NCBI GenBank assembly: GCA_963768025.1
Contig: CAVYGM010000022.1
Location: forward strand, 11,419 to 75,418
Length of the DNA stretch: 64,000 nt
Direction of reading: 5' to 3'
From: CAVYGM01 sp963768025
GTDB lineage: Bacteria; Bacteroidota; Bacteroidia; Cytophagales; Spirosomataceae
The notes under the pieces were generated by a model. That model saw only the letters and a program-made list of their open reading frames with translations. It did no database searches and was not told the origin of the DNA. Positions 56,213-62,535 of the stretch are shown here, piece by piece. Each line of letters begins with the position of its first letter. Positions within the stretch are counted from its first letter, which is position 1. The position numbers were made by a program, and so were the translations under genes.

Positions 56213-56469
56213 GTCCAAACAGCACAACGCTCGCCGAAAGTCGCGCCTGGGCCGATGGCCTATGCGCCCAATTACAGCACTCTGCCAGGCACTTGGACTT
56301 CTGGGACAAGCAAGTCCACAACACCAGGCACATGAGCTGGTACCGCGTCCGGCGCAACTACAACGGCAAGAGCCACCGCGACATCCAACAGAAAGCACAG
56401 CAGTACCGGCAGCAGTTTCTGGATACCCCCCTGTATCCCGATCCCGAAAGCCCCCACGATAAGGGTTAG
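56209..56469 (+). CDS. Phage early protein of unknown function
   Basis: 86 residues starting MSPNSTTLAESRAWADGLCA, rich in Gln, His and Arg (HLDFWDKQVHNTRHMSWYRV then RRNYNGKSHRDIQQKAQQYR). ATGA overlap with the previous stop supports the start. No family recognised; the basic, helical character would suit nucleic-acid contact. Confidence 0.6.
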   Translation: MSPNSTTLAESRAWADGLCAQLQHSARHLDFWDKQVHNTRHMSWYRVRRNYNGKSHRDIQQKAQQYRQQFLDTPLYPDPESPHDKG

Positions 56470-56600
56470 TGAAGGAGGAGCTGCCGCCACCCATCTGGCG
56501 CGCAGCGGGAAGGATGGAGCGGATCAGGCCGCACCAGGGCGGTCGGCCGCTGCCGTTCGACTCCCCCCCATCCCACAAACAAATTGAGGTGTGGAACTAG
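56469..56600 (+). CDS. Possible 43-residue early protein
   Basis: A GTG at 56469 shares its first base with the upstream stop codon and opens a 43-codon frame (MKEELPPPIWRAAGRMERIR). The packing matches the rest of the operon, but the sequence is Pro/Arg-rich and gives no other support. Confidence 0.35.
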   Translation: MKEELPPPIWRAAGRMERIRPHQGGRPLPFDSPPSHKQIEVWN

Positions 56601-56693
56601 TGCAGTTGGCGGCCTGTCTCACAAGCCGCGGGGCAAAAGGGTCCAAGGCCCCTTCCCGGTTCAAGTCCGGATTTGCCACTACCATAGCGTTAC
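56588..56693 (+). tRNA. tRNA-like sequence, identity unresolved
   Basis: The stretch GGTTCAAGTCC near 56658-56668 is a near-perfect T-arm loop with pairing flanks. AGTTGGC near 56603-56609 resembles a D loop, and CTGTCTCACAAG near 56614-56625 an anticodon loop (CAC, Val, if read canonically). The end ...CTACCA near 56679-56684 could be the 3' terminus. The acceptor and anticodon stems do not close as written, perhaps because of indels or decay. It lies in the 190-base gap without a clear gene. Confidence 0.25.
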
Positions 56694-56794
56694 CTCTCCC
56701 CAGGCTCCCAAGGCCATGGGTAAGGGAAAATACGCTCTAAAAAAACGGAATTCAACCCCGAACCAATAACCAATACCCCCAATAACCAGTAACC

Positions 56795-57211
56795 ATGTTA
56801 CTAACCGACCAGCCCATATACCGCCGCGTCTACGCCCACGTCCAGGCCCACAACGACGCCCAGCAGCACGCCCACGCCCGTATCGATAAGAACCGCTACG
56901 CGATGCTGCGCACGGTGACGGAGCTCGCCATCACCGAGGCCCGGCGGGTGGTGGCCAGCCCCCGCCTGGGCGGAATCGCCACAGCCGACTGCTACACCAA
57001 CCGCCGCGAGCTGCGCCACGCTGGTCGGCTGCGGGGAGCGGACGGTCTACAACTGCCTGACGTCCTCGAACGCGCCGGACTGGTCCAGAAGCTGCTCCAC
57101 GGCCGCCAGAATGATTTCGAATGGTGCTGCATCCCTGGGTGGTTTTTGGGGAGAATTTCCCCCTGCCAGTATCCAGCGGTGCCGGGAAAAAACGGGAAAC
57201 GCAAATTTTGA
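56795..57211 (+). CDS. Winged-helix protein, possible replication initiator, frameshifted
   Basis: MLLTDQPIYRRVYAHVQAHN starts at 56795. Within it, an extra base near 57014 and a missing one near 57063 hide a winged helix reading ELATLVGCGERTVYNCLTSL then ERAGLVQKLL. HTH proteins at this position of an early operon are often replication initiators, but that is inference. The C-terminal end is uncertain: one frame stops at 57211 and another continues to about 57303 (KFAAYKFSSVRREFYNFY). Confidence 0.55.
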   Translation: MLLTDQPIYRRVYAHVQAHNDAQQHAHARIDKNRYAMLRTVTELAITEARRVVASPRLGGIATADCYTNRRELRHAGRLRGADGLQLPDVLERAGLVQKLLHGRQNDFEWCCIPGWFLGRISPCQYPAVPGKNGKRKF

Positions 57212-57617
57212 ACGAAAACGGAGCCCTCTTTCCCCCCCGAACGGCAAAATTTGCCGCCTATAAGTTCTCTAGTGTCAGGAGAGAGTTTTATAATTTCTAC
57301 TAATAGCGGTGTGAATTTTGTTGAAAAGTGGGCAAAGAGCCACTTTGTGGCTTCGGCAACACAAAATCCACGGGTGGATGATCAGGGCAGGAGATACGAG
57401 AGACAGGACTCCGGAACTTCGTACTGACAAAGCCGCCATATTGGCAGAAAACCCGGAAATTAGGAGCGTAGGCCAATTTATTGAAAATTGCCCGGCGCAA
57501 GTCACCAAAAGACACACCCGGAAATTCACGATCAGGACGACGGAAGAGCCGGAAACGAGCCGGAACTGAGAAACCCGGCTCCTGCTCACCCGCGGCCAAA
57601 AGACGGCTCCCCGCCGT
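57212..57617 (+). other. Unresolved stretch, probably broken coding sequence
   Basis: No convincing intact gene. Fragments with protein-like composition appear in different plus-strand frames, for example VEKWAKSHFVASATQNPRV near 57320-57375 and FIENCPAQVTKRHTRKFTI near 57480-57540. It probably belongs to the upstream winged-helix protein or a successor with several indels. Opposite-strand frames show no family resemblance. Confidence 0.3.
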
Positions 57618-58200
57618 GTGGATAACTTCCACCACGTGCAGCAGCTGAAAAAAGCCCTCACGCGGCAGTTTTGGACGCAGGCCGGAAATCCTCTGGCCTA
57701 ATGACTACATCGCGGCCGGATCGGACTACGAGCGCCGGCTGCTGAACCTGGTCTGGACGGAGGTGTTCGGCTCTTGGGCCGGCCAGCACACCGCCAACCA
57801 GGTGAGCGTCCTCTATTTCACCCGCATCGCCCAGTTGGAAAGCGCCCAGGCCTACGCCCAGAAGCACGACTGGACGGGCTTTTTGCCCCCGCCGCTCTAC
57901 TTTTCGCGCCAGCAGTACCTCGACGAAAAGCGCAACAACAAGCGCGGTTCCTTCTGGTGGACCTACGAATGGGTCCGCGAAGCCGACAGCAAAAGAAAGC
58001 AAAAAATCATGGCCGACCAGCTCGCCCGGGCGCTCCGCAGCATGGTCAGCGGCCAGCCCCCGCGCGGCTTGAAGAAAGCCCGCGACTACGACCGCATCCA
58101 GCTCTACCACTACTGGCGGCATCGCCTGGCCAAGCACGGCAGCGCCCAGCTCCTCGACACCTTCGACGAGCAGATCGCCACCCTCATCACCCACAACTAG
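57618..58200 (+). CDS. Phage protein of unknown function, frameshifted
   Basis: A GTG at 57618 gives DNFHHVQQLKKALTRQFW. An indel near 57680 joins it to ILWPNDYIAAGSDYERRLLN. The rest is intact to 58200: FGSWAGQHTANQVSVLYFTR, then the aromatic/basic GSFWWTYEWVREADSKRKQK and YDRIQLYHYWRHRLAKHGSA. About 190 residues. Not recognised; the basic helical centre suggests DNA work near replication genes. The overlapping frames on both strands are rejected as lower quality. Confidence 0.5.
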
Positions 58201-58223
58201 TTCTCACCAATTGCTATCCCCCC

Positions 58224-58478
58224 GTGCCCAATGATCACCCCAACCACCGTTTCAAAGCCTGGATCCTCTCTACCGATGGCACCACCCGCTATCCCAACGT
58301 CCGATCCTACTACAACCGCTCCGAAGTCCGCGAGCTCGAAGCCCTCAAAAACCTCATCGCCAACTGGCGAAAATTCCCCATCCAGGTCGCCATCTTCTAC
58401 GACCTCCGCACCTCCGACGACCAGGGCGAACCCCTCGAAATCGGCCGCTACGAAAAAGGCCGCTTTCAGGGCATCTGA
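58224..58478 (+). CDS. Phage protein of unknown function
   Basis: 84 residues from a GTG at 58224: PNDHPNHRFKAWILSTDGTT, then RNRSEVRELEALKNL-type helix (actually YYNRSEVRELEALKNLIANW) and FPIQVAIFYDLRTSDDQGEP. An ATG at 58231 belongs to another frame. It has a small alpha/beta character. No family name can be given. Confidence 0.5.
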   Translation: MPNDHPNHRFKAWILSTDGTTRYPNVRSYYNRSEVRELEALKNLIANWRKFPIQVAIFYDLRTSDDQGEPLEIGRYEKGRFQGI

Positions 58479-58521
58479 CATCCTGCTGTACCTCATCTAC
58501 GCCGCGGCCCTGCTTAGCGCC

Positions 58522-58614
58522 ATGGCCATCATGGCCATCCTCTTTGTGCCCATCGTCCTCTTCGTCTCACCCCACCCCATCACCAATCCCCATGAAGAAG
58601 AATACCCTACGTAA
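58522..58614 (+). CDS. Tiny single-helix membrane protein
   Basis: 30 residues from ATG 58522 (MAIMAILFVPIVLFVSPHPI then TNPHEEEYPT). The frame is open and hydrophobic upstream to about 58478 (ASDILLYLIYAAALLSA), so a non-ATG start giving two segments is possible. One of three such proteins in this element. Confidence 0.45.
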   Translation: MAIMAILFVPIVLFVSPHPITNPHEEEYPT

Positions 58615-58666
58615 AGCCTTCCAGTAAAATAATCATTCACTCATTCACTCAATCCCTCATTCACCA

Positions 58667-58999
58667 ATGAACATCCCCCACTACTTCATCCTGGGCCTGC
58701 CCTGCAAAATGCCCGTCAATCAGCTGCAGCACTTCCTGGCCGAGCAGCTCCACGAAATGGCCCGCATCGTCACCGACGCCCCGGACACCTTCGAAGCCAG
58801 CGTGAGGCGGCTCGTCGAGCTGGCCAACGTCGCCCATCCCCGCTGCCGGACCGAAAAAGTCCACGTCTACCCCAGCCATTGCGTCGTCGAGAACACCTAC
58901 CCCGAGCGCATCGAAATCGGCCGGTTCTATGTCTTCGACATCCACCCCGTCCGCAAGGTCCTCACCCACCAAACCACCTACGCCCATGGAGCCGCTTAA
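58667..58999 (+). CDS. Phage protein, paralogue of the 59738 gene
   Basis: 110 residues, intact: MNIPHYFILGLPCKMPVNQL, ELANVAHPRCRTEKVHVYPS, ERIEIGRFYVFDIHPVRKV. It shares pattern and length with the gene at 59738 (PVNQLQHFLAEQL vs PKNSLQKEICAKL; HPRC vs NPRC; IGRFYVFDI vs VGQIWSFTV). Function unknown. The next gene starts 14 bases before its stop. Confidence 0.65.
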   Translation: MNIPHYFILGLPCKMPVNQLQHFLAEQLHEMARIVTDAPDTFEASVRRLVELANVAHPRCRTEKVHVYPSHCVVENTYPERIEIGRFYVFDIHPVRKVLTHQTTYAHGAA

Positions 59000-59333
59000 A
59001 ATCAAGCTCACCTACTACGAAATCAAGGCCCTCGCCGAGTACATCGCCCAGGCCTCAGCCCGGGCGCAGCATCCCCAGGCTAGCCTGGGGCTCATCATCC
59101 TGGCCGAGTTTCGCCTACGCACCGAGCAAATGCTCCACCGGGCACACAACCGCCTCCATACCCGCGGCCGGCCGTACCAGTACAGCATCCCCGTTTCCGT
59201 GGCCCGGATCCTGCACCAGCAGTGGCAGCATCATCCCATCCACGTAGCCCAGCAAATGGTACTCAGCGCCCTCGACTACGAGCTGACGAGCCGAAACTTG
59301 AAGCCTGATCCTACCCAACCAGAGATTTTCTAG
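58986..59333 (+). CDS. Phage protein of unknown function, helical
   Basis: 115 residues from ATG 58986 (MEPLKIKLTYYEIKALAEYI), overlapping the previous stop by 14 bases. Mostly helical and rich in Gln, His and Arg (AEFRLRTEQMLHRAHNRLHT; RILHQQWQHHPIHVAQQMVL). Not recognised. The following 156 bases to 59490 hold no gene that I can support. Confidence 0.6.
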   Translation: MEPLKIKLTYYEIKALAEYIAQASARAQHPQASLGLIILAEFRLRTEQMLHRAHNRLHTRGRPYQYSIPVSVARILHQQWQHHPIHVAQQMVLSALDYELTSRNLKPDPTQPEIF

Positions 59334-59489
59334 AAACCCAAAAACCAAACATTCTTTGGTTCGTTTTCCGAAAATTCCGCCAAACCCTGCCGGAGCCGCC
59401 TGGTACCATCCCGGATCAGGATCCACCTAACCAGGTGCAGCAGCTGCACCACCAAATAAAATTCTGTTTTCACCTATAATCAATCCCCA

Positions 59490-59741
59490 ATGACAACACC
59501 CCCCATCAACCCCTACGAGCTCGTCGAGTTCTTCAACGCCACCTACCCGGTCGGCTCCACCGTCCTGCTCCGCAAAGTCAGCATCGACGGCTATCCCTAC
59601 CAGCCCCACAAAGTAAGCTACCCCGCCTACGTGGCGAATAGTGGCGAGCCCGTCGCCTTCTTTCAGGACATCACCGGCTATTTCAGCATCTGCCCCGATT
59701 TCATCCAATATCCAGTGCAGAAAGGAGGGGTGCCGGCATGA
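59490..59741 (+). CDS. Phage protein of unknown function
   Basis: 83 residues, intact: MTTPPINPYELVEFFNATYP then VGSTVLLRKVSIDGYPYQPH, a probable small beta fold. Its last codons (QKGGVPA) carry the AAAGGAGG site at 59721-59728 for the next gene, whose ATG overlaps its stop. Confidence 0.62.
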   Translation: MTTPPINPYELVEFFNATYPVGSTVLLRKVSIDGYPYQPHKVSYPAYVANSGEPVAFFQDITGYFSICPDFIQYPVQKGGVPA

Positions 59742-60085
59742 GTGAACCTAACACCAAAATGTACTTCGTTTCAGGAGAGTCAACAAACATTCCCAAGAAC
59801 AGCCTACAAAAGGAAATCTGCGCCAAGCTAAGGCCTTACCAATATTTCCTTACCGAAAACCCGGATGAATTTTATTTCATGGTTAGCAAAATAGTGGCTG
59901 AATGCAATGACGTCAACCCGAGATGCAACAGCGAAAACATACAATTGGGGCTACACCACAATGCTATGTTTAGAATTCATGTAGGTCAAATCTGGTCCTT
60001 CACCGTCCGGACCGTCCTGGCCCGTTACAGCGCCAAAGGCGGCTACCAGCTCTATCTGGATGAGAAAGGAGGGGTGGAAGCGTGA
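59738..60085 (+). CDS. Phage protein, paralogue of the 58667 gene
   Basis: 115 residues from ATG 59738 (SEPNTKMYFVSGESTNIPKN). The match to the 58667 product is spread along the whole length, with DVNPRCNSENIQLGLHHNAM and VGQIWSFTVRTVLARYSAKG. The first 260 bases are clearly more AT-rich than the surrounding GC-rich genes. Its C-terminal EKGGVEA encodes the Shine-Dalgarno for the gene at 60082. Confidence 0.65.
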   Translation: MSEPNTKMYFVSGESTNIPKNSLQKEICAKLRPYQYFLTENPDEFYFMVSKIVAECNDVNPRCNSENIQLGLHHNAMFRIHVGQIWSFTVRTVLARYSAKGGYQLYLDEKGGVEA

Positions 60086-60270
60086 GTGATGAAATACAGC
60101 CAGAATCAAGAGATGTGTTCTTGCCCAATAAATCCAACCGCGATTGGGAGGAAGATTTCACTCATGAAAACGGATTATATCAAAATCGTTGCATCTATTG
60201 CGGGAAGAACTTCTATGGACACAAGCGAAGGGTGGTCTGTAAGCAATGTGCCAAATTAAATTCTAAGTAG
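60082..60270 (+). CDS. Small zinc-ribbon-like protein
   Basis: 62 residues from a GTG at 60082, fixed by AAAGGAGG at 60065-60072 and a GTGA overlap. The C-terminal half has NRCIYCGKNFYGHKRRVVCK then QCAKLNSK: two C-x2-C pairs, a likely zinc-binding knuckle. AT-rich like the start of its upstream neighbour. Confidence 0.6.
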   Translation: MSDEIQPESRDVFLPNKSNRDWEEDFTHENGLYQNRCIYCGKNFYGHKRRVVCKQCAKLNSK

Positions 60271-60327
60271 ATGCTCCAATATCTTCCGGGAAACCAAATT
60301 TAATTTCAAACTATACTAAAAAAACAT

Positions 60328-60750
60328 ATGAAAGTATTGACACTACGCCAACCATGGGCAGGATTGCTGGTCTTGGGTATCAAGCAGATGGAAACCCGCT
60401 CCTGGAACACGAAGTACCGGGGGCGACTGTATATTCATGCATCGGCATCAATGAGCCGGGAGGAACTAAGGTTACTGATGCGGCTTTGGACCCTGTTAGA
60501 GTTAAGCCCTCAGCAAATCAACACTTGCCATGTGGTAGGGGCCATTATTGGCCATGTGGACATCATAGAAACCTACTCAACCAATGATGAAAAGCAAACC
60601 CGGGAAATCAGCATGATCGAGGCAATGCTGGGGGATTACTCGCCCGATCGGTTTTTCTGGAAATGCGAGCTACCTACCCTACTTCCGAAGCCGATTCCGG
60701 CCAAGGGGCAACTGGGGTTTTGGAATTGGGAAGGAGCCATCACCCCATGA
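60328..60750 (+). CDS. ASCH domain protein
   Basis: 140 residues. MKVLTLRQPWAGLLVLGIKQ and METRSWNTKYRGRLYIHASA are the ASCH (PUA-like, RNA-binding) opening with the conserved Glu-Thr-Arg. VGAIIGHVDIIETY and FFWKCELPTLLPKPIPAKGQ follow. ASCH proteins are frequent in phages and may bind modified bases or RNA; one bacterial member hydrolyses N4-acetylcytidine. The next gene overlaps its stop (ATGA). Confidence 0.88.
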   Translation: MKVLTLRQPWAGLLVLGIKQMETRSWNTKYRGRLYIHASASMSREELRLLMRLWTLLELSPQQINTCHVVGAIIGHVDIIETYSTNDEKQTREISMIEAMLGDYSPDRFFWKCELPTLLPKPIPAKGQLGFWNWEGAITP

Positions 60751-60938
60751 CCACCACCCTCCCCCAGCAAATCGCCGAGCTCAAACGAGAGCTCGCTACC
60801 CGGCAAAAACTCTACCCCGATTGGGTAGCCACCGGCCGGCTCGACAAAAAAACGGCTACCTACCGGGTAGCCGTCCTCAAAGACACCATCCAACGCCTCG
60901 AAGAGCTCGCCGGCGTCCAAACTCACCTAACTCTCTAA
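60747..60938 (+). CDS. Small coiled-coil protein
   Basis: 63 residues from ATG 60747, coupled to the ASCH stop. The sequence LPQQIAELKRELATRQKLYP and YRVAVLKDTIQRLEELAGV suggests two amphipathic helices. No function known. Confidence 0.55.
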   Translation: MTTTLPQQIAELKRELATRQKLYPDWVATGRLDKKTATYRVAVLKDTIQRLEELAGVQTHLTL

Positions 60939-60942
60939 CCCC

Positions 60943-61179
60943 ATGCCCCAGGTAACCGTACAAAGGCGCATCAGCCCCCAGGAGGCCGAAGCCCTGCTCC
61001 AAGAAAAATCCACTACCGTCATCGTCCTGGAAAGCGACTACAACATCCGCGCCGTAGAAGTCTACGCCCAGGAAGGATTCATGAAAGTAGGATCCTGGGA
61101 CCACGCCAACAGCATCTACATCAACACCAGCCACATCGGCCTCGAACCCCTAGTCCTCCTCACCAAGGATTTCGTCTAA
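60943..61179 (+). CDS. Phage protein of unknown function
   Basis: 78 residues: MPQVTVQRRISPQEAEALLQ then EVYAQEGFMKVGSWDHANSI and HIGLEPLVLLTKDFV, an alpha/beta look. It begins 4 bases after the previous stop. Not recognised. Confidence 0.55.
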   Translation: MPQVTVQRRISPQEAEALLQEKSTTVIVLESDYNIRAVEVYAQEGFMKVGSWDHANSIYINTSHIGLEPLVLLTKDFV

Positions 61180-61224
61180 CAGGCCTTCAACTCAAAAATT
61201 TCACGGGTTAAACACATATTATAA

Positions 61225-61734
61225 ATGGATAAAACTCTCAAACCTGTACCGCCTTTCTTAAAGCATTTACCAACCTACCGAGGTTATCCTGTCCCGTATT
61301 TTGTGCCGAAAGACGAAAATGGAGTGTATCAGTTAAAGTATGCTTCACAAGAAAAAATGAATAACTGCATAAGCTATCATAAATGTTGCGTGTGCTTTAA
61401 GTCACTTACAAAGGGAGAATATTTTTTCATAAGTGGTCCAATGGGATTAAAAAATCAAATGGATTCACACCCCCCAATGCATCAATGTTGTGCCGAATAT
61501 TCGCTAAAAATATGCCCGCATTTATTTTTTGAAAAAACCAACAGAACGACAGATGAAGCAAATGCACAACCATTTCAGATAACACAAAAGCCAAAAGAGC
61601 TTTTTTTGGTAAAGGCAAAATTTTTTACCGTATTAAAAAACCCTGGTACTTTTCTGATCAAATATGCTTCCCATAAAGTGCTTTCTGAATACGAATATAT
61701 CAATGGAAAGCTTTGTAAAAAGCCCAGCAGCTAA
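61225..61734 (+). CDS. AT-rich cargo-like protein with Cys/His clusters
   Basis: 169 residues: MDKTLKPVPPFLKHLPTYRG, then CISYHKCCVCFKSLTKGEYF and MHQCCAEYSLKICPHLFF. The two Cys/His clusters probably bind zinc. The gene is markedly more AT-rich than those around it, with its own 45-base AT-rich leader and no overlap with its neighbours, which suggests a separately acquired gene (moron). No family I can name with confidence. Confidence 0.65.
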   Translation: MDKTLKPVPPFLKHLPTYRGYPVPYFVPKDENGVYQLKYASQEKMNNCISYHKCCVCFKSLTKGEYFFISGPMGLKNQMDSHPPMHQCCAEYSLKICPHLFFEKTNRTTDEANAQPFQITQKPKELFLVKAKFFTVLKNPGTFLIKYASHKVLSEYEYINGKLCKKPSS

Positions 61735-61803
61735 CGCCCGTATTCCCAATAGCCCACCTTGTTAAAGAAAGGTCAATCACCCAAATTAAAACACATATCA
61801 CTC

Positions 61804-62253
61804 ATGGATAATAATCAAAAACTCGCCTTAATTGCCTGTGACGGTTCCAAAAGCCTCACCATCCAAACCCGCAACGATGCCCTCCAACGCATCCTGTTCA
61901 GCATCGACGATCAAATTGCGGACGATGAGCTATCCCACACCCAGATCGACCTCCTACCCCACGAAGCCCTCACCCTGGCCAACATCCTCCAACGCTGGGC
62001 GCGCCCTACCCCGCTCCGCCGCATCACCACCATGTCCCACGAGGAGTTTAGCGAGGCTTTCACAAGGGGCTATTACCCCACCTTCACCGCCACCCTGATC
62101 GCCGACATGGCCACCCGCCTGGGCCTGCACCAGATCATCACCTACCATGGCCAGGCCCATACCTACCCCACATTAGTAGACATGGGCTTCGATGTGACTT
62201 TCTCCCTCGATCGCGTCGAAGAAAAGAACCCTACGTTAAAAGGATACGAATGA
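61804..62253 (+). CDS. Phage protein of unknown function
   Basis: 149 residues from ATG 61804 (MDNNQKLALIACDGSKSLTI); a frame opening at 61759 adds 15 unlike residues. It is helical with an alpha/beta end (TATLIADMATRLGLHQIITY; HTYPTLVDMGFDVTFSLDRV). Not recognised. A tiny membrane-protein gene starts inside its stop. Confidence 0.6.
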   Translation: MDNNQKLALIACDGSKSLTIQTRNDALQRILFSIDDQIADDELSHTQIDLLPHEALTLANILQRWARPTPLRRITTMSHEEFSEAFTRGYYPTFTATLIADMATRLGLHQIITYHGQAHTYPTLVDMGFDVTFSLDRVEEKNPTLKGYE

Positions 62254-62363
62254 AGCCTCCCTACGACTACCGCCCCAACATCTTCACCACCATCCTGGGC
62301 TGGATGGTGGTGGGGGTGGCCCTGTACCGAATGGTGCAGTGGCTACTGAACTTTCTGCCCTAA
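62250..62363 (+). CDS. Tiny single-helix membrane protein, last early gene
   Basis: 37 residues: MKPPYDYRPNIFTTILGWMV then VGVALYRMVQWLLNFLP. ATGA overlap with the previous stop. The 3' end overlaps the opposite-strand gene at 62343 by 21 bases, marking where the early and late transcripts meet. Confidence 0.5.
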   Translation: MKPPYDYRPNIFTTILGWMVVGVALYRMVQWLLNFLP

Positions 62364-62507
62364 GCCATACGCCAGCGCGTCCAGCTCATCCAGCTTGGAT
62401 TGGATTACCGTGCATTCATCTTCCGATTGGCGGATTAGCTCGCGGAGCCGGCGCAGCTCCTGGATCTTTTCCAGGCGGGCCGTGTAGAGTTGTTCGTAGG
62501 TAGGCAT
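62343..62507 (-). CDS. Small coiled-coil late protein
   Basis: 54 residues from ATG 62507: MPTYEQLYTARLEKIQELRR then LRELIRQSEDECTVIQSKLD, ending YGLGQKVQ. Strong heptad-like charge pattern. It lies 28 bases downstream of the tail-protein stop, in the same direction, and would be the last gene of the leftward late operon. Confidence 0.5.
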   Translation of the reverse strand: MPTYEQLYTARLEKIQELRRLRELIRQSEDECTVIQSKLDELDALAYGLGQKVQ

Positions 62508-62535
62508 AAAAGAATGGTATTAAAGTTCAATATCA

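Noticed and set aside
57658..58194. Minus-strand 178-residue Gly/Val/Leu-rich frame
   Set aside because: Mirror of the plus-strand coding gene in C-rich DNA; no start context or family features.
57774..58478. 234-residue Arg/Pro-rich plus frame
   Set aside because: Only the segment from 58224 reads like protein; the rest shadows the gene ending at 58200.
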